Assembly (NCBI RefSeq): GCF_023973825.1 | Contig: NC_090117.1 | Location: forward strand, 951,001-1,015,000 | Length of the DNA stretch: 64,000 bases | Source: Plasmodium brasilianum | Taxonomy: Eukaryota > Apicomplexa > Aconoidasida > Haemosporida > Plasmodiidae | Reading direction: 5' to 3' | Shown: positions 45,846 to 57,908 of the stretch, piece by piece | Numbering within the stretch: the stretch's first letter is position 1 | Layout: each line of letters opens with the position of its first letter | The notes under the pieces: model-generated | What the model was told of the DNA's origin: nothing | What the model saw: only the letters and a program-made list of their open reading frames with translations | The model's database searches: none | Position numbers and translations under genes: made by a program

Positions 45846-47216
45846 TTAATTATGATGCGTCTTTGAGGTTCCCCCAACGTAGTTAACGATTATGCTTTTC
45901 CTGAGTAGTTTGTGGAGCGAATACTTATCTACAAAATTTTGAAAAGCCTCGAAGTCTTTTATGCTGCCTTGTCTGTATTCATCAAATACTAATGTATCAT
46001 TCGTTTCACACTTTAATTTAATAATTTTTCGAAATATGTTTATATTTTCTATATTATTAAGAAAAATAGGATGTAATTTGCTTGGTATTTTATGCAAGTT
46101 CTGTAAAATATTATCAATACTGTGAAATTCTTTAAGTAAATATTTACTAGTCTTATCACCAATACTTGGAACACCAGAGATACCATCTGTTTGATCTCCA
46201 GCTAAAATTAAATAATCGCTGTATTGACACGGTAATATATTGTGTTCTTCAAAAAATAAATCCGCATTAACTAGTCGATATTTTCTATTTGGTTGACACA
46301 CAGAAATGTTCATATTATTATGTGCATCATCATTGTATTCTAAAAGTTGTAATAAGTCTTTATCGCTAGAAACGATGATAACGCGAAATTGTCTTTTTTT
46401 TTTTGCAATAATGTTCGATATTTGCTCCTCTACATCTTTTAGTTCTTCTTTATTATTGCAAGAAAGATGGTCCCTCTCTTTCACTGTATTACTAATGGTT
46501 TCAACAATTTGGGCGATATAGTTATCACTCTCTACATCCGTTGAACTAATAGTTTTGATGCCTATAACGTTACAGAACTCACTTACGATTTTGAGTTGTT
46601 CATACAATTCTTCAGGATTTTTTTTTCTAAAAATTTTATATTTTGAATATATTTTCTTCTTATCATCATTTGATGTCTTCGAGTCAAATATGATAACTAC
46701 ATAGGTTGGAAATAATAATTTATATATTTTGTTTAATGACTGTATAAACCCATATATCGTACTTAGATTTACATCATTATTGTTTTTTAAATACGGCATA
46801 CCAAAGAAGTTTTTAAATAAAATAGATGATCCATCAATTATTAAAAAGGTTTCATATATATTCTCCTGATTTTCATTTCCTAATTCCTCTCCTTCTTTGT
46901 TCTTTTTTCTTCCAAATAATTTAGTATAGCCTCTTTTCAAATAGCCATTTATGGATTCCTTATCTTTTTTTTTGCGTAAACCAATTTTTGAATAATAACT
47001 CTCATTTTTATGATTATAAAGAGATTTATTCATATTATAAGACTCTCTTTGAGATGAATTTATGAATAGTACACTGTTTTTAATTTTTACTTTACATGGG
47101 ATAAAGAACAAGGAGCTCTTACTCTTTTTCTTCATGTTTATGTTGGTCTTGCTACTGTTGCACAGTATGAAGCACTTAACACAAAACAGGAATAGTACAT
47201 AAAAGGTTTTGAACAT
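45846..47216 (-). CDS. Organelle-targeted 5'-3' exonuclease (FEN/Pol I 5'-nuclease type)
   Basis: A 456-aa single-exon protein from ATG 47216. It starts with a signal peptide, MFKTFYVLFLFCVKCFILC, followed by a long Lys/Asn/Ser-rich stretch to about residue 115. That bipartite leader is typical of apicoplast proteins. The nuclease domain follows: FLIIDGSSILFKNFFG (D128), VVIIFDSK (D178), TDVESDNYIAQIV (E229, D231), VIIVSSDKDLLQLL (D285, D287), LILAGDQTDGISGVP (D341, D344), and SIGDKTSKYLL as the helix-three-turn-helix. All metal-binding acids are in place. Relatives remove flaps and primers; from memory the P. falciparum protein PFB0180w (PF3D7_0203900) is the counterpart, with a proposed role in apicoplast DNA repair and replication. 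Confidence 0.9.
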   Translation of the reverse strand: MFKTFYVLFLFCVKCFILCNSSKTNINMKKKSKSSLFFIPCKVKIKNSVLFINSSQRESYNMNKSLYNHKNESYYSKIGLRKKKDKESINGYLKRGYTKLFGRKKNKEGEELGNENQENIYETFLIIDGSSILFKNFFGMPYLKNNNDVNLSTIYGFIQSLNKIYKLLFPTYVVIIFDSKTSNDDKKKIYSKYKIFRKKNPEELYEQLKIVSEFCNVIGIKTISSTDVESDNYIAQIVETISNTVKERDHLSCNNKEELKDVEEQISNIIAKKKRQFRVIIVSSDKDLLQLLEYNDDAHNNMNISVCQPNRKYRLVNADLFFEEHNILPCQYSDYLILAGDQTDGISGVPSIGDKTSKYLLKEFHSIDNILQNLHKIPSKLHPIFLNNIENINIFRKIIKLKCETNDTLVFDEYRQGSIKDFEAFQNFVDKYSLHKLLRKSIIVNYVGGTSKTHHN

Positions 47217-47952
47217 TTTTGCATCCCTGACTGGGTCTTTCCGCGATTGTTATATCACGTTCGGTTTGTCGCTTGGCACATCAGTCTACTGTTCATTTGG
47301 CTTTTTTCCCATAATTTTTTTTTTACCAATGAATATATGGAAGCGTCAATAAAAAAAAAAAAAGAATGTATTAAATATACCTGCACACAATAGGTTAGCA
47401 CGACTGAATTTGAAATAAAAAAATAAAAAATAAAACAAAACAAAATAAATAAATAAACAAATAATTATATAAATAAATAAACAAATAATTATATCAATAA
47501 ATAAACAAATAATTATATAAATAAATATACAAATAAATATATAAATAAATAAACAAATAATTATATAAATAAATATACAAATAAATATATAAATAAATAA
47601 ACAAAATAAATAGAACATATCAGGCTAATAAGTACCAGCTGCTCCAACACGGGATTAAAGAGTTCGCGTTACTCTTTCTTATTTTTCATCCCCTCCCCCC
47701 CATTTCAAATATCTATCCGGATTTCCCTGTGATGTGTTGCAATTTTTTCCAATTATCTATCTTCTTTCTTCTCTCTTCTTCCCATTTCTTCCATTCTGTT
47801 TTTAACCCTGCTGTACTGTACAGTTTGTAAGAGGATCCATGTTCGTGTGTTGTAATTTCCTTATGCTTATGAAATGGCAGCAGTCATTGATATAAGCCTA
47901 CATATGTGTGGCATGGACGTGTAATTGAGTAAATATAAATAAATAAATATAT

Positions 47953-47985
<33 letters not shown>

Positions 47986-49432
47986 TAATATATATATGTA
48001 CATACCACGCAAGGTGTATTTGCGTATTATTTTTTTCCTTTTTGCTTCTCCCTTATCACGAGTAATATAACAGAATGAATAAGCATCCCATATTTTGTAT
48101 ATTGTTGCTTGTATAGATTTTTTTTTTTTTTTTTTTTTCCCAAGTACATACACATGTTTCAAAGAATTGTATAAAAATTCTTTTCCCTTTTTAAAAACTA
48201 ATAAATGGACAAGTAAAATGTATATGGAACAAAAGATTTGATAATGCAGCATTTTATGGAAGATATAGAAAAAAAAAAAAAAAAAAAAAAAAATGTAAGA
48301 ACAATTTTATATACTCCCACATACATACCTATGCAAATATAATTCTACGTGCATGTCTAAAAATAAGGAGGCACCAAAAATTGAAGTACAAAATTCGAGA
48401 CTTTGAATGCTTGAAATGCTACAAAATTATTATTAAAAAAAAAAAAAAATAGTAGTGTTGCATTTTTTTTTTTTGTTCTTATTAAATTGGCTGTTTCCTT
48501 TTATTTGTTGATTTCTCTTCTCTTTTAATGTGTTAGTTGTTAATCAAGTGTGATATGCGTCCTTATATGAACACATAAATGCATATACGTGATCATGAAC
48601 ATAGATATAAACATAGATATAAACATACATATAAACATACATATAAACATACATATAAACATACATATAAATACAGATATAAATACAGATATAAATACAT
48701 ATATAAATACAGATATGAATACACGTGCCCGTAACATCCCCTTTTCAATTTTCAATTTGTTTAAGAATTAATATTTTAAAATATTTTGTATCATAATTAA
48801 AAATTCGTCAAATTATTTACTTGGCGTGTTTTATTTGTTGTAATAATGCCTGTACATGTATTTTTAAGTACACAAGTACCACATTTTTTCTACGCTTGTA
48901 AATTGTTTATGCATAAATAAATACGTCCGAGCGCATGGACGGGTAAGCATGATGCTTAACGATTTTATGTGCGTACGTGTCCGCTTGTATATGTACCTGC
49001 ACACATGCATAAATATATACATCCCTACATGCAAAAGTACATACATCCCCGCATTCATAAATAAATACATACCTACACATATACATACCTACGCATATAC
49101 ATACCTACACATATACATACCTACACATATACATACCTACACATATACATACCTACACATATACATACCTACACATATACATACCTACACATATACATAC
49201 CTACACATATACATACCTACACATATACATACCTACACATATACATACCTACGCATATACATACCTACACACATTCTTACCTACAACACATATGCATGTA
49301 TAAATATACCATGTAAAAGTAGCCCCTTAATATATATATATTTCTTTTTTTTGTTTATTTACATTTTCGTTTTCCTGCTTGCATTTTTTTTTTTTTTTTT
49401 TTTTGTGTGTCTTCCCTTTTCTTGTTTTTCAA
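47217..49432. other. Divergent intergenic region between the FEN-like nuclease and the beta-propeller gene
   Basis: It contains an AAATAAACAAATAATTATAT repeat (47430-47610), a GC-richer unique stretch (47640-47900), TA repeats (47940-48000), an ATAAACATACAT array (48600-48720) and an ACATATACATACCTAC array (49070-49270). It should carry two divergent promoters. ORFs in the arrays are artefacts. Confidence 0.5.
49070..49272 (+). repeat. 16-bp ACATATACATACCTAC array
   Basis: About twelve homogeneous copies, roughly 160 bp upstream of the beta-propeller gene's first coding exon. Confidence 0.95.
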
Positions 49433-52400
49433 ATGCTGCAGTATATGCGAGAACGAAAAAAATATGGAAATAATATCCCAAAATGTTTATCATCAAAAAT
49501 TAATAAGAGTAAAATAATACAAAAAAATATTTGTTCTAATTACAGAACTATTAAAATAATTGATATATATGAAAACCTTCCTTTGAATCATTTGAATAAT
49601 GAAAGAACAAGAATTAAGGAAATTATTCTAGCAAACGATGTAATTGTTGTTTTATTAATTTCTGGTATATCTCGAGCTTATGATATTGTAAATGGACGCT
49701 TTTTATGTGAAATTAATCCAAGCAATTTTTCTGTTGTTCACACTATTGTGTACAATTCTTATAACAACACTTTAATAGTTGCCTATGCCTCTTTTCCTGC
49801 ACATTTGCAGTGTAAAGTTATCGATTGCAATGTAACAAGGAGGATAAACCAAGAAAAAAAAAAAAAAAAAAAAGTGCATACACACACACATAGCCCATTA
49901 TAGAGCACAATATACCGCTACCATATGGATATATTTTTATTTCGTTTTTCTCTACTTCATTTGGATAGGATTTAAAAGTTGGAAAAACAAATTCGTCGGG
50001 ACTTGGCACTCTATTCGGTATTTCTTTTCTCATTTTCCTTTTCTCAATTTTTTTTTTTTTTTTTTTTATTGATAAAGTAGTGGGGATAAATATGCAAAAA
50101 GACGTAACAAATGAGGTAGCTATATTGCAAATAGGTGAATAGTTGAGCTTGAATGATTTTTTTTTTTTTTTTTCTCAGAAAAAGTCATATTGAGTCACCC
50201 AGCCTTTTTCGAGTTTTGCGGTACAAAGAAATGTTTCTTCATCACATTCTCATATATACGTAACTATGTATATATCTATGCATACATACGTATATATATG
50301 TGTATGTAAGTACCCACGTATGATCTGTATGTGCTTCCTTCCCCCATGTACACTTCTTAACCTTTTAAGAGACGAACGGAAGAATAGGTGCTGCTAACTT
50401 AAATACAAATTCATATACATTCTGGGACATGAGAACATATGAACAAGTTTTTGAAATAAAGGAAGAATTTCAGGAAATCAGGTTAGAAAATGAAATAGAG
50501 AGTTAATAACTCATCTTTTCGAGTAGATCCGTATGCACATGCAGGAAAAATGAGATGATGAAATTTAGAAAAAAATTTATTGAGAAGGTTTTCATTTGAG
50601 AAAAGCGTAAAAATGTAAAAACGTAAAAACCATTTTTCAGAGTTTCGGACGGACTAGTGGCCATGTTTAAACAACCCATAAATAACACAATTCCCTTAGC
50701 CTTGTTCGATATAGAAAACGGAAAGAGACTTGTACGCCTTTAGCCATACTAATGGAATTGCACATATATACATATACATATACCTGTACATATACACATA
50801 TACATATGTATATATGAGTACAGTATGCATACATGTATGTGTGAGGACAAGTCCATTTGTTCATATTTTAAATTTGCTATTAGGTTGAAACTGTTATATC
50901 GATTTTGCCAAGAAGAGAAATGCAATTTTTAGAACTGCTCGTTTCTAAATTATTGGTTATGCTAGTGAAAAATAGCACATGTAAAACTCTCATAGTTCCA
51001 TACATAGGTGTACATATATTTACATATATATATATATATGTATATGTATATGTATAAGTATATGTATATGTATAAGTATATGTATATGTATAAGTATATG
51101 TATATGTATGTACAAGTTGCACGGTCAGCGGATGCAATATATTTTTTAAAAGCTGCATATCATTTTAATATATTTAGAATTCCCTTTATTCAGATAAAGC
51201 AAGAAGGCTCCTCCTTAAGAATTTATGACCTACTAAAGAAGACACGACAGAAAGTTAAAAACACGTACACATTTCAGCCGACAGCCTTTGTCTTTTACGA
51301 CGTAAGGAGAGAGAAAAGCGCTTGTATGCGCATTGGAGTATATGATTGTGGGAGTGTACGTATGTATATATATATATATATGTACATAAAGAGAGACACG
51401 CACACAGTGAGCTAAAATGCAGAGAATACATTTATATGTGCACACAATAATTACCAGCTTGCTCCTTTTCTGAAAATTTTTTTGTTAGCACCCCTCCCCG
51501 ATTAATGGCAAGGTTTACAACAACGAAGTACGCTCTCTCAAAAAGAAAAAAACAAAACGGACCAAAAAATGAAGAAAAGTTGAAGCAAAATAAATAAAGA
51601 AAAACAAATTAACCATAGTAAATAAGAACAAATCAAATGAGAAGGAAAAAAAAAAAAAAAAGTCATTTGTAAAAGCAAAAGGGAATATGAGAAAAATTGG
51701 GAATTAATGCTAAAATTGAGCAAGCAAGTTATAGTATAAACTAACTGAGCCAATTTTGTAGATCCCCAAATAACATGTACCTTTTCTTGCTTTATTTTTT
51801 TTTAGATAAGTAAAAAGTTCTTTACGATATCAAGTGATCTGATTGAGTTTTGGGAGTTAGATTCGTTCATGCTGCGGAAGATGTATGCTATATATGTTCC
51901 AGGTTTGGCTTGTTACCAATAAGGACATATAAATGAATACATGTATATGTTTATGTACGTACGTACGTATGTATGTATTTATGTATATGCATGTACCTAT
52001 GTATGTATATATTTATGCACGCATGAATATGCACACCTATGAGTTATGTTCACAACATACCGTTATCATACACAAGCGCAATGCTAATTGGAAACCGGAT
52101 GTTATTTCCTTAGGACTAAGAGATCCTGATTTGTGTAATCACAGTCTGATGGCCGAGATTCTATGCTTATACAGTTCAAATGCTTTTGACAAAATACAAA
52201 AATACGAAAGTTTATTTAACTATGTTGATAGTTCAGATACAAGAACTGATTCCATGCATCATGACTTTGTAGATAAGGAGATGATAAAGGAAAAGGATAA
52301 AAATATGTTATATAAGAAAAAGATACTAAATAATAATATTCAAGACAATAAATTAAAAACTGATATAGATAAAGAAAATTTTAATTTTGGAGCACTCTTA

Positions 52401-53340
52401 TTCTTTTCTTTAAATGATGGAGAGTTTTTAAATTACATTTCAGAAAATGTGTGTGGTCATTCTGTCGAAGTCCTTGCTTCTAACAGCTCCATGACGGTAC
52501 TACTTTTCAAAAAATATGACTACCCGTGTGGAAGAAAATGCGTCCGTGAAGTGGATTTACGTTTGTACAACCATATACACGTGTATATGCATGTGTTTAT
52601 ACATGCATGCGTACGTATGTATTATACGCCTGAGCATCCACTGGATAACCGAATTGCACGAGTCCATAAATCGTGTCCTTTTTACTTCTTCCCCAAACTT
52701 CGGTTTACCTCATGGCATGATTTATTATTATTATTATTATTTTTTTTTTTTTTATTTATTTTTTTTTTTTATCGTTCGAACAATATTTAAGACTATTTTA
52801 ATTTTTCAAAATTTCAAATTTTCAAATGTTTATCAGACAATCATATGCGGTGACGATAAAGGATTCGTCCGAATTTTAAGAAACAATCCCAAATTTGACG
52901 ATTTCGAAATAAGGAATTCCAAACAGGTAAATGTACGTCCTTGTTAAAAGGAAAATTCCTTCATATATGATGAGCTGAGCAAGCTTGTTGCAAGGAATAA
53001 ACAGCATGAATGACTCGCTATTTAACCCCATCATACGTATATATACAATTATGTATATATATATATATATATATATGTGTGCATATGTACACACAGCACA
53101 AGGAAATACCACGAAACCGATTTCATTACATACCTTTTTCACTATGCCGATGCTTTACAGAATACATACGACAGACGGATATGCGAAAATGCGTTTATTA
53201 GAGAGGAGTTAAGTATGGAGAATGGTGAAAAAAGATTGCATCAGATTAAAAGAAAAAAAAAATATCAAGGTGAACGTGAAAAGGAATTGTTAAAGAAGCC
53301 GAAGATTTATAAATTCTCTGATAGGGAGATATCTGCTTAG
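49433..53340 (+). CDS. Beta-propeller (WD40-like) protein, about 11 exons
   Basis: Proposed exons are 49433-49831, 49969-50017, 50370-50481, 50641-50731, 50884-50955, 51194-51301, 51489-51527, 51806-51902, 52114-52496, 52837-52926 and 53161-53340. All introns are GT...AG, phases agree throughout, and the sum is 1620 nt (539 aa). Propeller-like strands include IKEILANDVIVVLLISGISR, SYTFWDMRTYEQVFEI, FFTISSDLIEFWELD, CGHSVEVLASNSSM and TIICGDDKGFVRIL. The C-terminus is Lys-rich (HQIKRKKKYQGEREKELLKK). It reminds me of a single-copy WD40-like family of plants and protists (KYG....., VDVYEELP, IKEILLADDVIV, KQE...LQI.D motifs); this is unverified recall. The start is uncertain: a pyrimidine-rich TGCAG just after the ATG could be an acceptor. 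Intron 5 has an alternative form (51008-51116). A scaffold role is likely; the function is unknown. Confidence 0.75.
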
Positions 53341-54231
53341 AAATAAGCTACAACGAGTTGGCAATTAGGCATGCGCGTGCATATATTATACATACATATA
53401 CATTCATAAGCATACTCGAATATTTATATCCTTGACACAAAACTATTCCTTTATTTTGTTCTTGTTTTTTGTTTTTTGTCTTTTTTTTTTTTTTTTTCAT
53501 TTTATATTACACAATTTCTGTGATACTTTTTTTTTTTTTTTTTGTTCTTTATGTTACTTATTTTGGGCCTATTCTTACAGAAGAAAAAAAAAACAAAACA
53601 TACATAGTACATACGTATGTACATAAAAATAAATATATTTTATATATATAAATTTGTTTTAAATTTATAATTTTATCCAAGTGCTAATATTTTGTTATTT
53701 CAGTTTTTTCGTTTTTTTTTTTTTTTTTTTTTGTTATACTTAATTCTTTTTTTTTTTCAACAAAAATGATGAGTCTAGGTAAAAATTAAAATGGGGAAAT
53801 GTTTATATGAGTAACTGAACCTATGAAATTTCGACGCTCAAATGGGGAAATAACTCCTCCACATGGTATTAAAAGTAGATCATTCCTATGGGTTTATATG
53901 CGGGTATATATATTATACATATACATACACATACACATATATGTATTCATATATATATAAACCGCTACGTTCTATCGCGTACAAGTAGTCGTTCGAGTCA
54001 AATATATACATGCGCAAACGTAATGAGTTTTTTTTCTTTTTTTTTTTTGCCGTTTTTTATCTTATGTAAATTGGAGTTCTTGTGCGCTTCTTCGCGCTTC
54101 ATCGTGAATATATTGAATGATTTAGAATTATCTTTATTTTATAATTGTAATGAGAGAAAGTGGGTGTTTTTTGTGTTCTTACAAATATTTGCTATAGTTC
54201 ATATATACATAAACGTACTAATTTATTTACA

Positions 54232-54269
<38 letters not shown>

Positions 54270-55308
54270 ATATATATATAATGTATATATAAATTTATTT
54301 TATTTTATTTTTTTTTTTTTTGTATTAAGGAGAAACAATAATTTTTTTTGTAGAAAGCCAGAAATTTTAACTGCTGAGTAATCCATTCAGTTCTGAATTT
54401 TATTAGGTTCGATTTTATCGTATATATACATATTTTCATATTTATACACATATATCATGTATCATATACATATAATAATGGTATATCCTCTATATTGATC
54501 TTATCATGAAATTGTGCATTTACATTTTTATTCTGTACAGTAGTAATGATATTACAGAAGAGCGTAAGATGAATTATACGTATCTCCTTCATCATCTTCC
54601 ATTTTAGTAGTAATATTGTAAGCTCTTAATATAAAGAATGTAAGAAAAAAAAAAAAAAAAAAAAAAAATATATATATATAATATATATTCTGCTGAATCT
54701 GCGGAGTTTTTTTTTTTTTTTTTTATTTTTTTTTTATCATTTTTAGAGAAAGAGAAATAAAAAATAATAATGTGATAAAAGGGAAGAAGAAATTTTTTGT
54801 GAAAACGGGAAAAAAAAGAATAATTATTTTTGAGTAGGTTACTGTATTTTATATCTATCAAATAAAGGGAGTATTAAAACATTTATAACAAAATATATAT
54901 CCATATATAATAATAGTTAAGCGTAACTGTTTTTTTCCCACTATCTATCTATGTATGTATATATATATATATATATGGCTAGCTATTTGGAGGGTGTTTC
55001 AATGAAAAGGTAGACTACCTTGCTTCCATTGGAATGTACCAACTGAGGGCCATTTTTGTACGCTAATGAATATTTTTTGTATATAATATTACTTATTTGT
55101 ATATTCTTCATATAAGGCCTACAAGTGTACGTATTCGAAATTTTATTTTTGAAAAAATATGCGCGTCCTGGCATACCCCATTTTCCCAATTTACGAAAGA
55201 GAAAGAGGCACAGCATAAAGAAATAAAGTAACAAGAGCAACTTCAAAACAAAAGAACAGTATAAAGAAATATAGTAACAATAATAATCGCAAAAAAAGGA
55301 ACCACAAA
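53341..55308. other. Intergenic region upstream of MAK16
   Basis: It has many poly-T runs, TA repeats (54240-54290) and poly-A/poly-T pairs near 54641-54740. Coding-like sequence occurs on both strands around 53767-54380, including a short ATG exon with a GTAAAA donor, but cannot be resolved. The MAK16 promoter should lie near 54900-55300. Confidence 0.45.
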
Positions 55309-56145
55309 ATGAATAACGACTCAGTTACGTGGGAAATCCTAGGTAAGGGGAGATGCTCGTTTAAGAAAAAAACAGAAACACAGATGTTTTGTTTAAATGA
55401 ATATAACGTAACAGGCTTATGCACAAAAATGAATTGTCCCTTAAGTAATAGTGTATATGGTACTGTGATATTAGATAAGGGAGAAATATACCTTTATTTA
55501 AAATGTCCAGAAAAGGCCCATCTCCCAAGTTCTTTATGGAGTAGGGTATTATTAAGTTTGAATAGAAAAGAAGCTTTTAATGTTATATATAAAGAAATGA
55601 AATATACACATAGTATAAAACAAATTAAAAAATGCATGAAAAGGTATGTACGAATTAAAGAAATTTTAAAAAGAAGTAGAAAATTAATTTTACATAAACA
55701 ATTAAAACTAGTACCAATAAAAAAAAAGACTGAAAGAAGAGATAGAACAAGAGAAAATAAAGCATTGAAGGCTGCTAACATTTTAAATAATGTAGAAAAG
55801 GAATTACTCAATAGATTGAATAGTGGAATATATGGAAACCTGTACAAATTTTTGACTCCTAAAAAGAAGGTTAAAAATAAAGACTCTGAGCTGACTAAAA
55901 TTTTTACCGAATTGGAGGAAAAACAAATCACTAGGAGGGAGGGGAAGAAGGGAAAGAAGCTCAAGCGGGTGGAGCAAGTTGAGGAAGAGGAATACGACGA
56001 AAGGGATGATGAAGAGGATAGCGAAGGGGATCATGTAGAGAATTACGAAGAAGATGATGTAGTGGATGATGAAGAGGATTATGAAGAGGATGATGTAGAG
56101 GATGATGTAGAGGATGATGTAGAGGATGACGAGACCCTCAGATAG
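55309..56145 (+). CDS. MAK16: Ribosome biogenesis protein MAK16
   Basis: A 278-aa nuclear/nucleolar protein needed for 60S (pre-25/28S) ribosome assembly. It is recognised over almost its whole length: VTWEILGKGRCSFKKKTETQ, FCLNEYNVTGLCTKMNCPL with family cysteines, YLYLKCPEKAH, LWSRVLLSLN, KCMKRYVRIKEILKRSRKL, PIKKKTERRDRTRENKALK and LLNRLNSGIYGNLYKF. The C-terminus is a repetitive Asp/Glu tail (EDDVEDDVEDDVE), longer and more repetitive than usual but typical of the family's acidic end. It is a single exon starting at ATG 55309. The following small basic gene on the same strand begins 160 bp downstream. Confidence 0.96.
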   Translation: MNNDSVTWEILGKGRCSFKKKTETQMFCLNEYNVTGLCTKMNCPLSNSVYGTVILDKGEIYLYLKCPEKAHLPSSLWSRVLLSLNRKEAFNVIYKEMKYTHSIKQIKKCMKRYVRIKEILKRSRKLILHKQLKLVPIKKKTERRDRTRENKALKAANILNNVEKELLNRLNSGIYGNLYKFLTPKKKVKNKDSELTKIFTELEEKQITRREGKKGKKLKRVEQVEEEEYDERDDEEDSEGDHVENYEEDDVVDDEEDYEEDDVEDDVEDDVEDDETLR

Positions 56146-56307
56146 AGTATATGAAGGAGAGTGCATTCCCGCGTGAGATGTGAGTTAGCTCCACTCTGGG
56201 CATTCATATAGATACTTTGTTTACGCTCTCAGCAGGCCACACACATTGTCTAACAAGAAGAATTGAATAGAGACACAATATTAACATAAAAAAAAAGCCT
56301 CTTCACA

Positions 56308-56809
56308 ATGAAGGAAAAAAAAAAGAGAAAAAAAAAAGAATATGTAAAAGAATATGTGAATATTGATTATATAAAAAATTTACAAGAAGAAGGAAAGCTT
56401 TTCGATGATGATGAAGTGGAGGAATTGAATGCCAACTTTACAAAGAAGAGAAACACGAGAAATAACAAACAAACGAGTAAGAAAATTAAAAAAGAAAAAC
56501 TTGTCGTTTATATTGTTACGTGTAGAGCGTACATTTTCTCTTATTGCAAACATGAGATTATGTTCATGTACCAATAAATACATACGCTTATACATATACA
56601 TTTACGCGTGTAATAAAATATACATAATTATGCATACACATAGCCGATGTGACAAACTTCGAGCATCCGTGTGCAATGCAGTTTTAGTCGTTTAAACATT
56701 TTAACGTTTTTACGTGTTTGTTTGTTCGCGTATTCATGTATTCCCAATATATTATTTCGTTTTTCCCCGTTTTGTTTTCCCTTTGTAGGTAAAAAGAAGA
56801 TTCGAATAG
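56308..56809 (+). CDS. Small basic protein of unknown function, probably two exons
   Basis: From ATG 56308 the frame reads MKEKKKRKKKEYVKEYV, then DYIKNLQEEGKLFDDDEVEE and a Lys/Arg/Asn-rich stretch. After about residue 66 the frame becomes microsatellite-like. A good acceptor (CCCTTTGTAG) at 56788 followed by VKRRFE and a stop suggests a second exon, 56789-56809, spliced from a GTTTAT donor at 56506. That would give 72 aa. The donor is weak, so the 3' end is uncertain; reading through would end at 56577. The charge pattern suggests a nuclear or nucleolar protein, but no family is recognised. Confidence 0.5.
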
Positions 56810-57437
56810 CATATGAGAACGATTAGTTATGTTACGAGTGGGAAAAAAAGAAAAAGAAAAAAATAAGATGATCAAAAGCGAAAGGACGAATAAAAAATAA
56901 ATGGAAATAGACAAATAAATATAAGGAATGAATTTAAATATATTTTAACAGACTTGATAATGCAAGGATACACTGAAAATTATCTTTTCCGGCATATTCA
57001 CCAGTAAATTTATGTCGAATGGTTGTGTGTAAATTATTTTGGTTAAATTTCAAAAATGGTGCATTTTCAAAAAAAAAAGGATAAAATAAATAAATAAATA
57101 AATAAATAAATATATATATATTTATGAATAAATAAAATAAAGTGAGTATAACTGGCGGAATGACAAAATTGTGACAAAAAAATTTATATGAATGTTACGT
57201 TTTAAAAATGTGCCTTTGTAAAAAAAATGGTATAATTTCTAATTGACTGCAATATGACTGATATATACATGTGTATGTATATATATATATTTTTATGTTT
57301 CTTTGCATATTTGACTTCATGTATTATGCGTATTTTTTGGGTTTACATAACTTTTTTGAAAGGAGCGTGTTATTTGTTTCATTGTTTCACTGTTTCACTG
57401 TTTCATTATTGTATTGTATTGTATTGTTTGTTTGTTT

Positions 57438-57482
<45 letters not shown>

Positions 57483-57908
57483 CACGTTCTTGCAGCTATT
57501 GCGATTTATGGCTATTTCTGGAGCATGTGTGACTGTTACAGCAATAACTACTATTGTGTATACCACTGTATATACTACTACAGATACTACTTCAAATACT
57601 GCTTCAGATACTACTGCAGATACTATTGCAGTTACTATTGCAATTACCATTCCATTCACTGTTTCTGCTCTCATCATTCCTGTTACAGTTACCATTTTAG
57701 TACGTATAACAGAACTTTGAATATTCCATGTCCACATATTTCAATAAATTTACCATTCTTGAAAAAAGTTTGTTAAGCTGTGATACATTTTTATTTCTTC
57801 CAAGTTAATCCTGTGCAATTTTAGGTCGAGGGAATTTCAATTTGGCGTTTCGAGGTGGCTTTACGTTTCCTTGGTATGTCTGCACATATATATGTGAACG
57901 TGGGCAAA
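56810..57908. other. Convergent intergenic region with a codon-like degenerate repeat
   Basis: It contains AAATAAATAAATA repeats (57085-57110), a poly-T of about 43 (57440-57482) followed at once by a splice-acceptor-like TTCTTGCAG (57487-57495), and a 3-bp-periodic degenerate repeat at 57535-57665 that is open on both strands. See findings. Confidence 0.45.

Noticed and set aside
48949..49473. 174-codon + ORF upstream of the propeller gene
   Set aside because: Encoded by the 16-bp ACATATACATACCTAC array; open only because of the repeat.
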